A stretch of DNA of 64,000 bases from Halorubrum lacusprofundi ATCC 49239 (GCF_000022205.1 NC_012029.1:2294001-2358000), one strand, 5' to 3'; positions 17,511 through 26,791 are shown, counted from the first letter of the stretch. Notes: generated by a model not told the origin, from the sequence alone. Translations and numbers: made by a program.

Positions 17511-18305
17511 TCAAGCGTCGTTCTGTTCATAGGCATCGAACCAGCCAGTGACGGTCTGTTTGAGCGCCCCAGTCGTACTCCCGAGGTTCAGCATCTGGTA
17601 GCCGTTCCCCGCCTTTTCATTGACATCATCCATCCCGAACCCAAGGCCTCCGACGGGGACATCCGCGTCGACGGCCTTCGATCGAACCGTCTCGACGGCT
17701 TCCCGTACCTTCGGATGATCAATTTCACCGGGATAACCGAGTGATACCGAGAGGTCGAACGGGCCGATAAAGACGAATCCCAGCTCCGGGACAGCGAGAA
17801 TGTCGTCCAGGTTCTCGACGGACGCCTCGGTCTCGACGGTCACGCCGACGAGGGTCTCCCGGTCTTCGGTGGTGACGTACTCGTCGGCGAGCCCCCAGCG
17901 AGACGCCCGCGGCGAGGCCAGCCCCCGATCGCCGGGGCCATCGTCGTAGCGAAAGCGAGCGGATCGCACCGCGTCTCGGACTTCTTCGGCGGTTTCTACG
18001 CGCGGGAGGAACACGTTTCTCGCGCCGAGGTCCAGCGCTTTCCGGACGAGCGTCGGGTCGGTATCGGGAAGCCGGACGAGTAGCTCCACGTCCGTTCGTT
18101 CGCCGGCGCGGAGCAGGTCTTCCAACTGACCCCCGTCCCACGGGTCCGGGCCACCGTGTTCGAAGTCCAGCCAGACGAAATCGACGCCGAGTTCGCCGTA
18201 GAACTCCACGAGCGTCGGACTGTACGTGTTATCGAGGACGCCGAGTGCGACGTCGCCGTCATCGAGGATCGCGGCGAGGTCGTTAGCGGGTTGGGAAGCA
18301 GTCAC
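17511..18305 (-). CDS. HpcH/HpaI aldolase family protein
   Basis: 264 residues from a GTG start. It is a TIM-barrel class II aldolase of the HpcH/HpaI family, which cleaves or forms 2-keto-3-deoxy acids using a divalent metal. Family segments are DFVWLDFEHGGPDP, VRLPDTDPTLVRKALDLGARNVFLPRVET split over several turns, VTVETEASVENLDDI with the metal-binding Glu, and GFVFIGPFDLSVSLGYPG with the metal Asp. The true substrate (keto-deoxy sugar acid or aromatic catabolite) is not determinable. A TATA-like box (tctataac, 18334-18343 minus strand) lies about 28 nt before GTG 18305, which decides this start over the longer open frame. Confidence 0.85.
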   Translation of the reverse strand: MTASQPANDLAAILDDGDVALGVLDNTYSPTLVEFYGELGVDFVWLDFEHGGPDPWDGGQLEDLLRAGERTDVELLVRLPDTDPTLVRKALDLGARNVFLPRVETAEEVRDAVRSARFRYDDGPGDRGLASPRASRWGLADEYVTTEDRETLVGVTVETEASVENLDDILAVPELGFVFIGPFDLSVSLGYPGEIDHPKVREAVETVRSKAVDADVPVGGLGFGMDDVNEKAGNGYQMLNLGSTTGALKQTVTGWFDAYEQNDA

Positions 18306-18604
18306 AAGCAAGTGGACGGGTCTCGGGCGAATTGTTATAGAGGCCGTATTCGTGGCTGGACTCGGTAGTCGCTTGTTACCGGAGTGTCCGAGAACAACCC
18401 CCGGCGACCAGACGGGCGAGACGCGGTCCGAAGAAGAGGGTTTCAACAGGGCCGTTGCACCCCATTTGGAACAGGGGGTCCGGTCGATTGCGCGACTCTA
18501 TAACGCTGGACGGAAAGCACGCGTCGACGCTATCCTCCGAGGGTGCGGTTCGCTCCCGGCTCCCGACCGGTCCGTTTTTGCGCGCGGCGGGTGTCTCCGC
18601 GCAC

Positions 18605-19330
18605 ATGGCGAAACAGCCGCACCTACTGGTCGAAGAGGGCGACGTCCACGAGATCGCGATCATCCCCGGTGACCCGGGACGGGTCGATCGAATCGCGGAC
18701 CTCTGCGACGACAGCGAACTCGTCGCGCAGAACCGCGAGTACAAGATCGTCAACGCGAGCTACGACGGGACCGACCTCACGATCTGTTCGACCGGAATCG
18801 GCTGCCCGTCGGCCGCGATCGCGGTCGAGGAGCTCTCGCGAGTCGGCGTCGAGACGTTCCTCCGCTGTGGCACCTGCGGCGCCCTGCAGGCCGACATGGA
18901 GGTCGGCGACATGGTGGTCGCGACCGGCGCAGCCAAAGAGGAAGGGACGAGCAAGCGGTACGAGTCAGTCGAGTATCCCGCAGTTCCCGACTACGACGCG
19001 CTCACCGAGCTCGTCGGCGCCGCCGAGGACAACGACGAGGAGATCCACGTCGGGCCGATCGTCTCCGACGACGCCTTTTACAACGAGAGCGACGAATACG
19101 TCGACGACTGGAACGACGCGAACCTGCTCGCGATCGAGATGGAGGCGGCGACCGTCTTCGCGCTCGCACGCCGCAAGGGGCTCCGTGCCGGCGCGATCTG
19201 CACCGTCGACGGCAACCTCGTCGCGGGCAACCAGAAGGGCGCAGACTCTGACGACGAACTACCGGAAAAGGCTAAGGACAACGTCGAGCGCGCGATTCGG
19301 ATCACGCTGAACGCGGTCACGGCACTGTAG
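18605..19330 (+). CDS. udp: Uridine phosphorylase / nucleoside phosphorylase
   Basis: 241 residues of the PNP/UDP family. It splits a nucleoside with phosphate into base and ribose 1-phosphate for salvage. Seen are IIPGDPGRVDRIA (phosphate-binding Gly-Asp-Pro-Gly-Arg), ICSTGIGCPSAAIAVEEL, RCGTCGALQADMEVGDMVVA, and NLLAIEMEAATVFALA with the ribose-binding Met-Glu. Features fit uridine phosphorylase better than hexameric purine nucleoside phosphorylase, but specificity is not certain. It stands alone. Confidence 0.88.
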   Translation: MAKQPHLLVEEGDVHEIAIIPGDPGRVDRIADLCDDSELVAQNREYKIVNASYDGTDLTICSTGIGCPSAAIAVEELSRVGVETFLRCGTCGALQADMEVGDMVVATGAAKEEGTSKRYESVEYPAVPDYDALTELVGAAEDNDEEIHVGPIVSDDAFYNESDEYVDDWNDANLLAIEMEAATVFALARRKGLRAGAICTVDGNLVAGNQKGADSDDELPEKAKDNVERAIRITLNAVTAL

Positions 19331-19366
19331 AACCGACTGCCTGTATTCCGTCGTTCACCCGTCTTT

Positions 19367-19816
19367 CTATCCGTCTTCCGCTCTGAACTCCACCAGCGTC
19401 AGGTCTCGGTCGAGCGCGCACACGTCGTGGGGTGGCTCGCCGAGCACCTGATCGATCACGCGTTCGTCGTCGAAATCGGCGCCGTCGGGGACGCAGTACC
19501 CGTGGCTCGGACATTCGGTGTGCGGGCACGGGCCGGCGAGCGACACGCGTCCGCCGGCGTACGCCTGCTTCGACAGGACGTTCGCGGGGACGGGCGCGGG
19601 TTCGACCTCGACCGCGCGGACGCCCGCGTCGTGGACGGCGCAGTCGAGGGTCTGCGCGTTCTCGCGGATCCCGGTCACGCGGTACCGGGTCCCTTCGGAG
19701 AGGTTGAGACACTGGCTCCGGTAGGGGCACCCCTCGCAGTCGGGCGACTCCCCCTGATAGACGAATTCGCGGCCCGTATCTGCGAGCCGCGTGCCGATGA
19801 GCGTGACCGTAGTCAT
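19367..19816 (-). CDS. UPF0179 family cysteine-rich protein
   Basis: 149 residues. The archaeal UPF0179 pattern is clear: FVYQGESPDCEGCPYRSQC near the N-terminus and CPHTECPSHGYCVP near residue 100. These give seven closely spaced cysteines that could bind zinc or an iron-sulfur cluster. The family is widespread in Euryarchaeota and uncharacterised. It converges with uridine phosphorylase and lies divergently next to tmcA. ATG 19816 (MTTVTLIG) is the conserved start. Confidence 0.9.
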   Translation of the reverse strand: MTTVTLIGTRLADTGREFVYQGESPDCEGCPYRSQCLNLSEGTRYRVTGIRENAQTLDCAVHDAGVRAVEVEPAPVPANVLSKQAYAGGRVSLAGPCPHTECPSHGYCVPDGADFDDERVIDQVLGEPPHDVCALDRDLTLVEFRAEDG

Positions 19817-19944
19817 GTCCGAAGGGACGCGCCGAGAGTCCGTAAGCGTCCCGCCTCGCGAAGCGCGGGACAAGCGACCGCGAGAGACTCAGCGCGACCG
19901 GAGGGCAAGACACATCCGCGCCCCCCGGCAACGACGAGCGAACG

Positions 19945-22323
19945 ATGATCGCGGCGCTGGCACGGGACGCGAAGCGGGAGGCCGAGGCGGCGAACGAGCG
20001 GCGCGTTCTCGTGTTCGCCGGCGACCGCGACAGCGGGATCGACGCGGCCTACGACGCGATCGAGGCGGTCGATCCCACATCGACCGCTATCGTCTCCACG
20101 CGCGAGGGGTTCCGGTTCGAGGAACATCGCCCACGGAGCACCGATGAACTACTCGGCCGAACCCGCGAGGTCGTCGTCCTCGACTGCCACGAGCAGTTCG
20201 TCCCGAACGCCCTCGGCCGGAGCGTCGGCGCGGTCGACGGCGGCGGCCTCCTCGTCCTCCTGACTCCCGGCCTCGACGCGTGGCCCGCGATCCGCGACCG
20301 ATTCGACGACTCGCTCGCGGTCCCGCCCTACGGGATCGAGGACGTGACGGGCCGGTTTCGCGAGCGCTTCGTCGGGACGCTTCGGTCGCATCCGGGGATC
20401 GCGGTCGTCTCGCTCGGGACGGGCCCGGACGGGAACGACGCGATCGAGCGCGACGGGCTCGTCGGTTCTCGGGGCGACGCGGCCGCAGAACCGACCGTGC
20501 AGGCGACGGCGGAGAAACCGACTACGCCGCCAAACGCCCCGCCGAACGCGACGTTCCCGGCGGCGGCCTACGAGGCGTGTCTCACGGACGACCAGGTGCG
20601 AGCGGTGAGGGCATTCGAGTCGCTGGCGACGCCGGGACACGCGGTCGTCGCCGAGGCGGACCGCGGGCGCGGGAAGTCGAGCGCGGCGGGGATCGCGGCG
20701 GGCGCGCTCGCGCTCTCGGGCGCCGACGTGCTCGTCACGGCGCCGGCGTTCCGCAACGCGGCGGAGGTGTTCGCGCGAGCGAGCGAGCTGATCGAGGGGA
20801 GCGAGAGCGACGGCGAGGACGGAGACGGCGACGGCGGAAACGAGCGGAACAGCGAGGGCGACACCCACCGCATCGACGCGCCGGGCGGGGGGCGGGTGCG
20901 CTTCCTCGCGCCCGCCGAGGCGGCCGACCTCCCCGACGACCCGGACGCCGTGATCGTCGACGAGGCGGCCGCGCTCCCGGTTCGGCTGTTAGAGGGGTTC
21001 CTCGACGCGCCAGCGGTCGCGTTCTGCACGACGGTCCACGGCTACGAGGGCGCCGGTCGCGGGTTCGCGATCCGGTTTAAAGAGCGCCTGCGCGCGAGCC
21101 CGTTCGCGGTTCGAGATGTGCGACTCGACGAGCCGATCCGGTACGCGCGAAACGACCCGGTGGAGGCGTGGGCGTCGCGGGCGCTCCTGTTGGACGCGCG
21201 CCCGGCGGTCGACGAGGCGGTCGCGGGCTCGGCGGTCGGGGACGCGACGTACCGACGGCTGACCCCTGACGAGCTGCTCGCGGACGAGGCCCTACTCCGT
21301 GAAGCGTTCGGGCTGCTCGTCGCTGCCCACTACCGCACGGAGCCGAACGACCTCGCGCGACTACTCGACGCGCCGAACCTCGCCGCACGGGCGCTCGTCG
21401 CCGAGGGGCGGGTGGTCGCGGTCGCGCTGCTCGCGCGGGAGGGCAGGCTCGACGCGGAAACCCGCCGACGGATGTACGAGGGCGAGCGCGTCCGCGGCAA
21501 CATGGTTCCGGACGTGCTCACGAGCCAGCTCCGCGACGAGACCGCCGCCGAGCCGTGTGGCCTGCGGACGGTCCGGATCGCGACTCACCACGCACTCAGA
21601 GGCGAGGGGTTCGGTACTCGCCTGCTCGACGAGGTCCACGAGGAGTTCGGCGAGGGCGGCGGGAGGGGCACGGACGGCGACTGCGATGGCGACACCGTCG
21701 ACTACTTCTCGGTCGGCTACGGCGCGACCCCGCGCCTGCTCCGCTTCTGGCGGCGGGCGGGCTACCGGACGGTCCACCTCTCGACCTCCCGTAACGACGC
21801 CTCCGGGGAACACTCCGCGATCATGCTTCGGCCGACCGGCGAGGACGGACCGGGAAGTCGCCTCCTCGACCGCCACGCCGCCGCCTTCCGCGACCGCGAG
21901 CGCGACGGGCTCTCGGACGCCCACCGCGACGTGGACCCCGATGTGGTCGCCGGCGCGCTTCGAGCCTGTCCCGCGTCGATGCCGATCGACCTGACAGAGA
22001 TCGAGTGGCGTTCCGTCGTGGGCGCGTCGTACGGTCCCGGGATGTACGACAGCGCGCCCGGCGCGTTCCGGGACCTCGCGCTCGCGGCGCTGATCGAGGG
22101 TGACGACGGGAGCGAGACGGGCGACGCCCTCGACGACCGCGAGGAGCGCCTGCTCGTCCGAAAGGTCCTGCAGGGCCGCCCGTGGGAGTCGGTCGCCGAC
22201 GAACTCGGGTACGTCTCGACGGCCGCCTGCATGCGGGCGCTCGGCGACGCCTACGAGCCGCTCGTCGAGCGATACGGGACCGAGTTCGCGCTCGAAGAGC
22301 GGGAGCGATTTATAAGCGACTGA
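19945..22323 (+). CDS. tmcA: tRNA(Met) cytidine acetyltransferase
   Basis: 792 residues. TmcA/Nat10-type enzyme that makes N4-acetylcytidine using acetyl-CoA and ATP. Domain order: N-terminal TmcA domain (1-150), RNA helicase module with Walker A GRGKSS near 241-246 and a DEAA box VIVDEAAALP near 337-346, GNAT acetyltransferase domain about 430-640 (ALVAEGRVVAVALLAREG; TVRIATHHALRGEGFGTRLL), and a C-terminal tRNA-binding region. A hydrophilic Glu/Asp/Gly insert of about 25 residues lies between helicase motifs. The last codons encode a TTATAA motif (22310-22315) that belongs to the adjacent repeat region. Confidence 0.94.
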   Translation: MIAALARDAKREAEAANERRVLVFAGDRDSGIDAAYDAIEAVDPTSTAIVSTREGFRFEEHRPRSTDELLGRTREVVVLDCHEQFVPNALGRSVGAVDGGGLLVLLTPGLDAWPAIRDRFDDSLAVPPYGIEDVTGRFRERFVGTLRSHPGIAVVSLGTGPDGNDAIERDGLVGSRGDAAAEPTVQATAEKPTTPPNAPPNATFPAAAYEACLTDDQVRAVRAFESLATPGHAVVAEADRGRGKSSAAGIAAGALALSGADVLVTAPAFRNAAEVFARASELIEGSESDGEDGDGDGGNERNSEGDTHRIDAPGGGRVRFLAPAEAADLPDDPDAVIVDEAAALPVRLLEGFLDAPAVAFCTTVHGYEGAGRGFAIRFKERLRASPFAVRDVRLDEPIRYARNDPVEAWASRALLLDARPAVDEAVAGSAVGDATYRRLTPDELLADEALLREAFGLLVAAHYRTEPNDLARLLDAPNLAARALVAEGRVVAVALLAREGRLDAETRRRMYEGERVRGNMVPDVLTSQLRDETAAEPCGLRTVRIATHHALRGEGFGTRLLDEVHEEFGEGGGRGTDGDCDGDTVDYFSVGYGATPRLLRFWRRAGYRTVHLSTSRNDASGEHSAIMLRPTGEDGPGSRLLDRHAAAFRDRERDGLSDAHRDVDPDVVAGALRACPASMPIDLTEIEWRSVVGASYGPGMYDSAPGAFRDLALAALIEGDDGSETGDALDDREERLLVRKVLQGRPWESVADELGYVSTAACMRALGDAYEPLVERYGTEFALEERERFISD

Positions 22324-22353
22324 CGGATCGACGGCGGATGTTTATAAACGAGA

Positions 22354-22792
22354 TGCGGTGGCGTGCGCCTGCGAGCGGCCGATAGGCCGCGAGCAGCGAG
22401 GGACCTCCGGTCCCTCTGGCAGCCGGCGGCGGAGCCGCCGGCGACAGCCCGCACGAGGGAGTCGGTCGGCGCTTATAAGCGCCGACCGACGAGGCTGGGG
22501 AGGTGTGAGGCTGCGGTCCCGCGAGCAACGCGAGCGGGAGCATGGAAGTCGCAGCCCGCGCAGCGAAGCGAGCAGGATCGTCTTCCGGCGGTGCTGTGCG
22601 GGGTGGGACTCAAAGGGGCAGCCGGCGGGGGCGGAGCACGCTGCAGCAAGCACCGCAGCGAGGGAGCGGTAGCGACTGAGTGAGGAGCGCAGCAAAGCGC
22701 GCGAGTCCTCGCCGGCTGGGGCTTTGGAGGTGTTTGCTGTCGATCTGCCAGCAACCACTTATAAGCGAGCGGCTAGGTCTTTGGAGGTGTTC
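22354..22792 (-). repeat. Structured intergenic repeat, copy 2 (inverted, longer)
   Basis: Same element as 1504-1756 read on the minus strand, in the same order. Two tandem GAACACCTCCAAAG-type motifs come first (22779-22792 and about 22727-22740), then an 8-bp stem (22710-22717 with 22620-22627). The shared blocks GGCTGCCCCTTTGAGTCCC and CCTCACACCTCCCCAGCCTC follow, then a 30-bp palindrome, and finally the 27-bp terminal block at 22354-22380. It is about 190 bp longer than copy 1, with extra hairpin-forming sequence near 22401-22443. The intervening stem sequences differ from copy 1 but stay self-complementary. Confidence 0.85.
22461..22490. repeat. 30-bp perfect palindrome centred on CTTATAAG
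   Basis: Arms GTCGGTCGGCG and CGCCGACCGAC flank CTTATAAG with no mismatch. It replaces the different 24-bp palindrome at the matching position of copy 1. Confidence 0.92.
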
Positions 22793-22880
22793 ACCACAAA
22801 GTTACTGATCGCTTATAAACGACTGTTTGAGATTCTAGAAGTGGTTATCTCCAGAAACGACTTATAAAGGAAACTCCGAT

Positions 22881-23237
<357 letters not shown>

Positions 23238-23316
23238 TTAACCCCCGCGGCAAGAGACCGGTGAGGGAGCCTCGGGGACCACCCGAAACCGGCGACAGGT
23301 GGCCGCGAGACGCCGA

Positions 23317-25089
23317 CTACGGATGCGCGTAGTACGCGAGCAGGTCCTCCTCGCCGGTCGGCCCGTCGGGCTCGTCGGTCGCCTCGGGATCGAACGCGTC
23401 GATCCGGGCGAAGCCGACCCGCACGAACTGGACGACGGTGTCGGGATCGACCTCGGCGACTGCGGGCTCGGCGATCCCGCGAACGTCGCCGGAGACGGTA
23501 CGGAGGAGGGTGTCGAGCCCCTCGTCGGCCGGCGCCCAGTGGATCACGTCCACGTCGCCGTCGCGGACGACGTCGATACTGGCGCCGACAAAGGTCAGCT
23601 CGTCGCCCTCGTACCGGACGCAGCCGTACCCCTTGAGCCAGACGCGCTCGCCCTCGCTCGGGAGGTCGGAGGATTCGACGGCGATCCGGCCGGCTGGCAC
23701 CTCGCGCTCGCCGCGGTCCGGATAATCGGGGTGGAGCGGCGGGTGGCCGGTCTCAGGGGCGGACGCGTCGCCGTCGACGACCGGGAGTTCCACGGCGGGG
23801 TCGTCGTCGCGGTCGCGCACGAAGAAGTACCGGTTCGCCTCGTCGTCGACCAAGTCGCGGTTGTTCGCGTACACGGAGGACATCGCGAGGTCGACGTCGG
23901 AGGTGGACATCCCGAGCGCCGTCATCGAGTCGACAAGCGCCTGTCCCTGAATCCCGCGGCGTCGCATCGACTGGATCGTCGGGGCGCGCGGGTCGTCCCA
24001 GCCGGTGAGTTCGCCGGTCTCGATGAGCTCCTTGATCGTCGACGTGGAGAGCTTCACGTCGTACTCGTCGACCTGCACGTGGCCCCAGTGGAGCACCTCG
24101 GGGTACTCCCAGTCGAAGTAGTCGTAGACGAACCGCTGGCGCTTCGCGGAGTCCTGCAGGTCGATCCCGCGGATGATGTGCGTGACGCCGGTGAGGTGGT
24201 CGTCGACGCCGGACTGGAAGTCGAGCATGGGCCAACAGCGGTAGTCGGCCGCTTCCTCGCGCGGGTGCGGCGTGTCGATCATCCGGAACGCAACCCAGTC
24301 GCGGAGCGCGGGATTCTTGTGCTCGATGTCGGTCCGCACGCGGAGGACCATCTCGCCGGCGGAATACTCGCCGTCGACCATCGCCGAGAACTCCTCGTGA
24401 ACCGTCTCGGTGTCCTTGTCGCGGTGGGGGCACGCCTCGGCGTCGTTTTTGAGCGCCGAGAAGTCGTCGCCGGAACACGAGCAGGTGTAGGCGCCGCCGG
24501 CATCGATCAGGTCACGGGCGTGGTCGTAGTAGGTCTCCAGCCGGTCGGAGGCCTTCAGCACGCGGTCGGCCTCGAACCCGAGGTACGCGATGTCTTCGAG
24601 GATGGCGTCGTACGCGTCCATATCGGGGCGTTTCGTCTCCGGGTCGGTGTCGTCGAACCGGCAGATGAACTTGCCGTCATACCGCTCCTTGTACGTCCCG
24701 ATCACTGCGGGCATGCGCGCGTGGCCGACGTGCCACGGGCCGTTGGGGTTCGGCGCGGCGCGCATCACGACCTCGCCGTCCTCGGCGTTCGGGAGGTCAG
24801 GGAGGACGTGGTCGTCCTCCTCGTCTTCGGCCTCGAGCTCCGCGAGCTTGTCGGGCGCGAGCTCGCCGAGCCGGTCACGGCGCTCGGCCTCGTCCATGCC
24901 GGCGATCCGGTTTACGACGGGCGCGACGATCCCGGGTATCTCGTCGCCGTGCGGTCGAAAGTCGGGGTTCTCGCCCATGAGCGGGCCCATGATGGCACCC
25001 ACGTCCGGGTCGTTGCCGTGTTTGAGCGCGTTGAACAGCGCGGCGGCCTCGCTGGCCGCCTCGACGCGCTCGCGGAGTTCGTCGTCCAT
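23317..25089 (-). CDS. gltX: Glutamyl-tRNA synthetase (archaeal GluRS)
   Basis: 590 residues. Class I synthetase with the HIGH-type motif as HVGH in NPNGPWHVGHARM near residue 119, the GluRS glutamate-binding region FICRFDDTDPETKRP, and a KMSKS-type loop VKLSTSTIK near 343, followed by the beta-barrel anticodon-binding half. Archaeal GluRS is usually non-discriminating, charging tRNA-Gln with Glu for later amidation by GatDE/GatCAB. The helical N-terminal extension (first 100 residues) is normal for the archaeal/eukaryotic type. ATG 25089 gives the family length; an upstream open frame is not conserved. Confidence 0.95.
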   Translation of the reverse strand: MDDELRERVEAASEAAALFNALKHGNDPDVGAIMGPLMGENPDFRPHGDEIPGIVAPVVNRIAGMDEAERRDRLGELAPDKLAELEAEDEEDDHVLPDLPNAEDGEVVMRAAPNPNGPWHVGHARMPAVIGTYKERYDGKFICRFDDTDPETKRPDMDAYDAILEDIAYLGFEADRVLKASDRLETYYDHARDLIDAGGAYTCSCSGDDFSALKNDAEACPHRDKDTETVHEEFSAMVDGEYSAGEMVLRVRTDIEHKNPALRDWVAFRMIDTPHPREEAADYRCWPMLDFQSGVDDHLTGVTHIIRGIDLQDSAKRQRFVYDYFDWEYPEVLHWGHVQVDEYDVKLSTSTIKELIETGELTGWDDPRAPTIQSMRRRGIQGQALVDSMTALGMSTSDVDLAMSSVYANNRDLVDDEANRYFFVRDRDDDPAVELPVVDGDASAPETGHPPLHPDYPDRGEREVPAGRIAVESSDLPSEGERVWLKGYGCVRYEGDELTFVGASIDVVRDGDVDVIHWAPADEGLDTLLRTVSGDVRGIAEPAVAEVDPDTVVQFVRVGFARIDAFDPEATDEPDGPTGEEDLLAYYAHP

Positions 25090-25156
25090 GCACTCCGGTT
25101 GTCGGGGTCGGCCCAAAAACGCCGCGGAACGGCGGTGGAGGGGGCAACTCGCCGAG

Positions 25157-25194
25157 ACGCAGTCGGACCCGGCTCGACCCGCGTCCGACTGCGT
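25157..25194. other. Perfect 12-bp hairpin upstream of gltX
   Basis: ACGCAGTCGGAC (25157-25168) pairs perfectly with GTCCGACTGCGT (25183-25194) around a 14-nt loop. It lies 68 nt upstream of the gltX start, downstream of a TATA-like gtttaag (25245-25252, minus strand), so it could be in the gltX leader. Confidence 0.55.
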
Positions 25195-25258
25195 CGACGA
25201 AGCGGGGCCGCGGATAGGGGCACCTGTCACCTGCGCACGGACGGGCTTAAACTACCAA

Positions 25259-25301
25259 GACCGTTCACGGCGGTAGCCCGCCGCTACCGGGGTGAACGGT
25301 C
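25259..25301. other. Two-part hairpin in the gltX upstream region
   Basis: Outer stem GACCGTTCAC (25259-25268) with GTGAACGGTC (25292-25301), 10 bp perfect. Inner stem CGGTAGC (25271-25277) with GCTACCG (25283-25289), 7 bp around a CCGCC loop. A two-base internal loop separates them. The rest of the 398-nt gap between gltX and the next gene shows no coding potential. Confidence 0.55.
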
Positions 25302-25487
25302 GAGAGACTTATCAGGGGGCGACGCAGTAGGTGCGTAGATTGTTCTCAAACAGCGCGGGCGACCGATCGGGCCGGCGTTCGACCGGCTCCGCCGGGTTGA
25401 TATCCGGGCGAGCCGTGGGTGGCCCATGAACACGGGAGCGATCGGAGGCCGAGCGCGGACCGCGGAGGGGTCGGCGTGGTAGGACCC

Positions 25488-25715
25488 ATGTCGGAGGCGG
25501 AGCGCGACGCCGGAAACAGGCGGATAAAGGCCGTCATCGTCCTCATCGTGGCGGTGTCGCCGCCGCTCATCGCGCTCCAGTTCGACCCCTCGCCGATCGA
25601 ACTGCTCGCGGCGCTCGGTGGCGGTGTCGCGCTGGGGCTGGTCGTCGTGTGGTATCTCGGACGGTTAGGAAAGGAGTTCTCTGGGAGTTCGCATCGGCCG
25701 GGACGGCGGCGCTGA
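25488..25715 (+). CDS. Small two-helix membrane protein
   Basis: 75 residues from ATG 25488. A charged N-terminus (SEAERDAGNRRIKA), two hydrophobic helices (about 15-34 and 40-58), then a basic Ser/Arg tail. Function unknown. The stop is 31 nt from the convergent surE stop. The longer open frame from 25419 adds codons without conserved character. Confidence 0.6.
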   Translation: MSEAERDAGNRRIKAVIVLIVAVSPPLIALQFDPSPIELLAALGGGVALGLVVVWYLGRLGKEFSGSSHRPGRRR

Positions 25716-25746
25716 GACGGCGTCGGAAGCGGAAAGCGTCTCGCCG

Positions 25747-26637
25747 TCAGTCCTGTTCGATCCCCGCCGCCGAGTCGGCCGCCGGATCCTCGACGACCTC
25801 GCCCGCGCGGTCGCCGGCGATCGACCGCGACGACGACAGCGGCGAGATGCTCACTTCGCCCTCGACGGCCGCGAGCCGGTCGGATCCGGGGTCGTCGGCG
25901 ACGTCGCCGCGGAGGAACTCCCGCCAGAATCGGTCCCGGAGCTCCATCCCCATCTCTCCGCGTCGTTCGCTGAACTCCCACCCCTCGGGGACGTTTTCAT
26001 CTTCCGGCTCCGCCTCGCCCGGGTGGAACTCGATCACGTCGAAGCCACGCGCGGGCTCGGTTAGTCGGTAGGTCGGGTCCGCTGCTGCCTCGTCGTCGGC
26101 CGCGGGGACGTTGACGTTCAGCACGTCGGCACCGAACGGGAGGGACGGGCCCTCACTCCCGGTCTCGGCGCGATCGAGCAGGTCGACGACGACCTCGCCG
26201 GCGACCGCGAAGTCGCCGTTGTCGAGGGTCGGCGGAACGGGAAGGTTGCCGCGATCGTACAGCGACACCGCGATCGCCGGTGTTCCGAGGAACGACGCCT
26301 CCATCGCGGCGCCGACCGTGCCGGACTGCCCGAGAATGTGCGCACCGATGTTCGGTCCGTGGTTACAGCCGGAGACGACCACGTCGGGGTCGAGCCCGAG
26401 CGCCACATCCGCGACGGCAACGCAGTCGGCTGGAGTCCCCTCGACCGCGTAGCCGGCGTCGGTCTCGGTGTACTCCACCGTCGTGTCCCACCACGAGCGC
26501 GCGCCGCCGACGCCGGACTGGTTGCTCGCTGGCGCGACCACCGTCACGTCGTAGTCGCGTGAGAGCGCGTCGGCCAGCGCCCGGATCCCGACGGCGTCGA
26601 TGCCGTCGTCGTTGGTGAGGAGGATCTCCGTCGTCAT
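25747..26637 (-). CDS. surE: 5'/3'-nucleotidase SurE
   Basis: 296 residues. The SurE metal-binding N-terminus LLTNDDGIDAVGIRAL (acidic Asp-Asp pair) is at about 6-21, the phosphate-site APASNQSG near 40-47 and VSGCNHGPNIG near 98-108. It hydrolyses nucleoside monophosphates and other phosphoesters. The core is about 240 residues; the acidic C-terminal extension of about 50 residues (from roughly 245) is haloarchaeal elaboration. The start is the ATG directly before the conserved TTEILLTNDDG. Confidence 0.93.
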   Translation of the reverse strand: MTTEILLTNDDGIDAVGIRALADALSRDYDVTVVAPASNQSGVGGARSWWDTTVEYTETDAGYAVEGTPADCVAVADVALGLDPDVVVSGCNHGPNIGAHILGQSGTVGAAMEASFLGTPAIAVSLYDRGNLPVPPTLDNGDFAVAGEVVVDLLDRAETGSEGPSLPFGADVLNVNVPAADDEAAADPTYRLTEPARGFDVIEFHPGEAEPEDENVPEGWEFSERRGEMGMELRDRFWREFLRGDVADDPGSDRLAAVEGEVSISPLSSSRSIAGDRAGEVVEDPAADSAAGIEQD

Positions 26638-26791
26638 GGCCGTCACTGCGGGGGGACGGGGGAAAACGTCGCCGGTCACGGGCGAGAACAGAGTCGTGGG
26701 CGTCGCCTGGGTGATTTCTGGCAGTCAGCGGGAGCGCACGATCAGCGATGAATCGCAGAGAACGAGAATAGTTGAGGCGCGGGAAACGGGG

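Noticed and set aside
22342-22758. Open frames of 77-138 codons across repeat copy 2
   Set aside because: The frames are not preserved relative to copy 1 and cross the same palindromes.
23299-25338. 679-codon open frame antisense to gltX
   Set aside because: Its composition (Arg/Val/Asp/Leu) is that of an antisense shadow, and gltX on the other strand has intact motifs.
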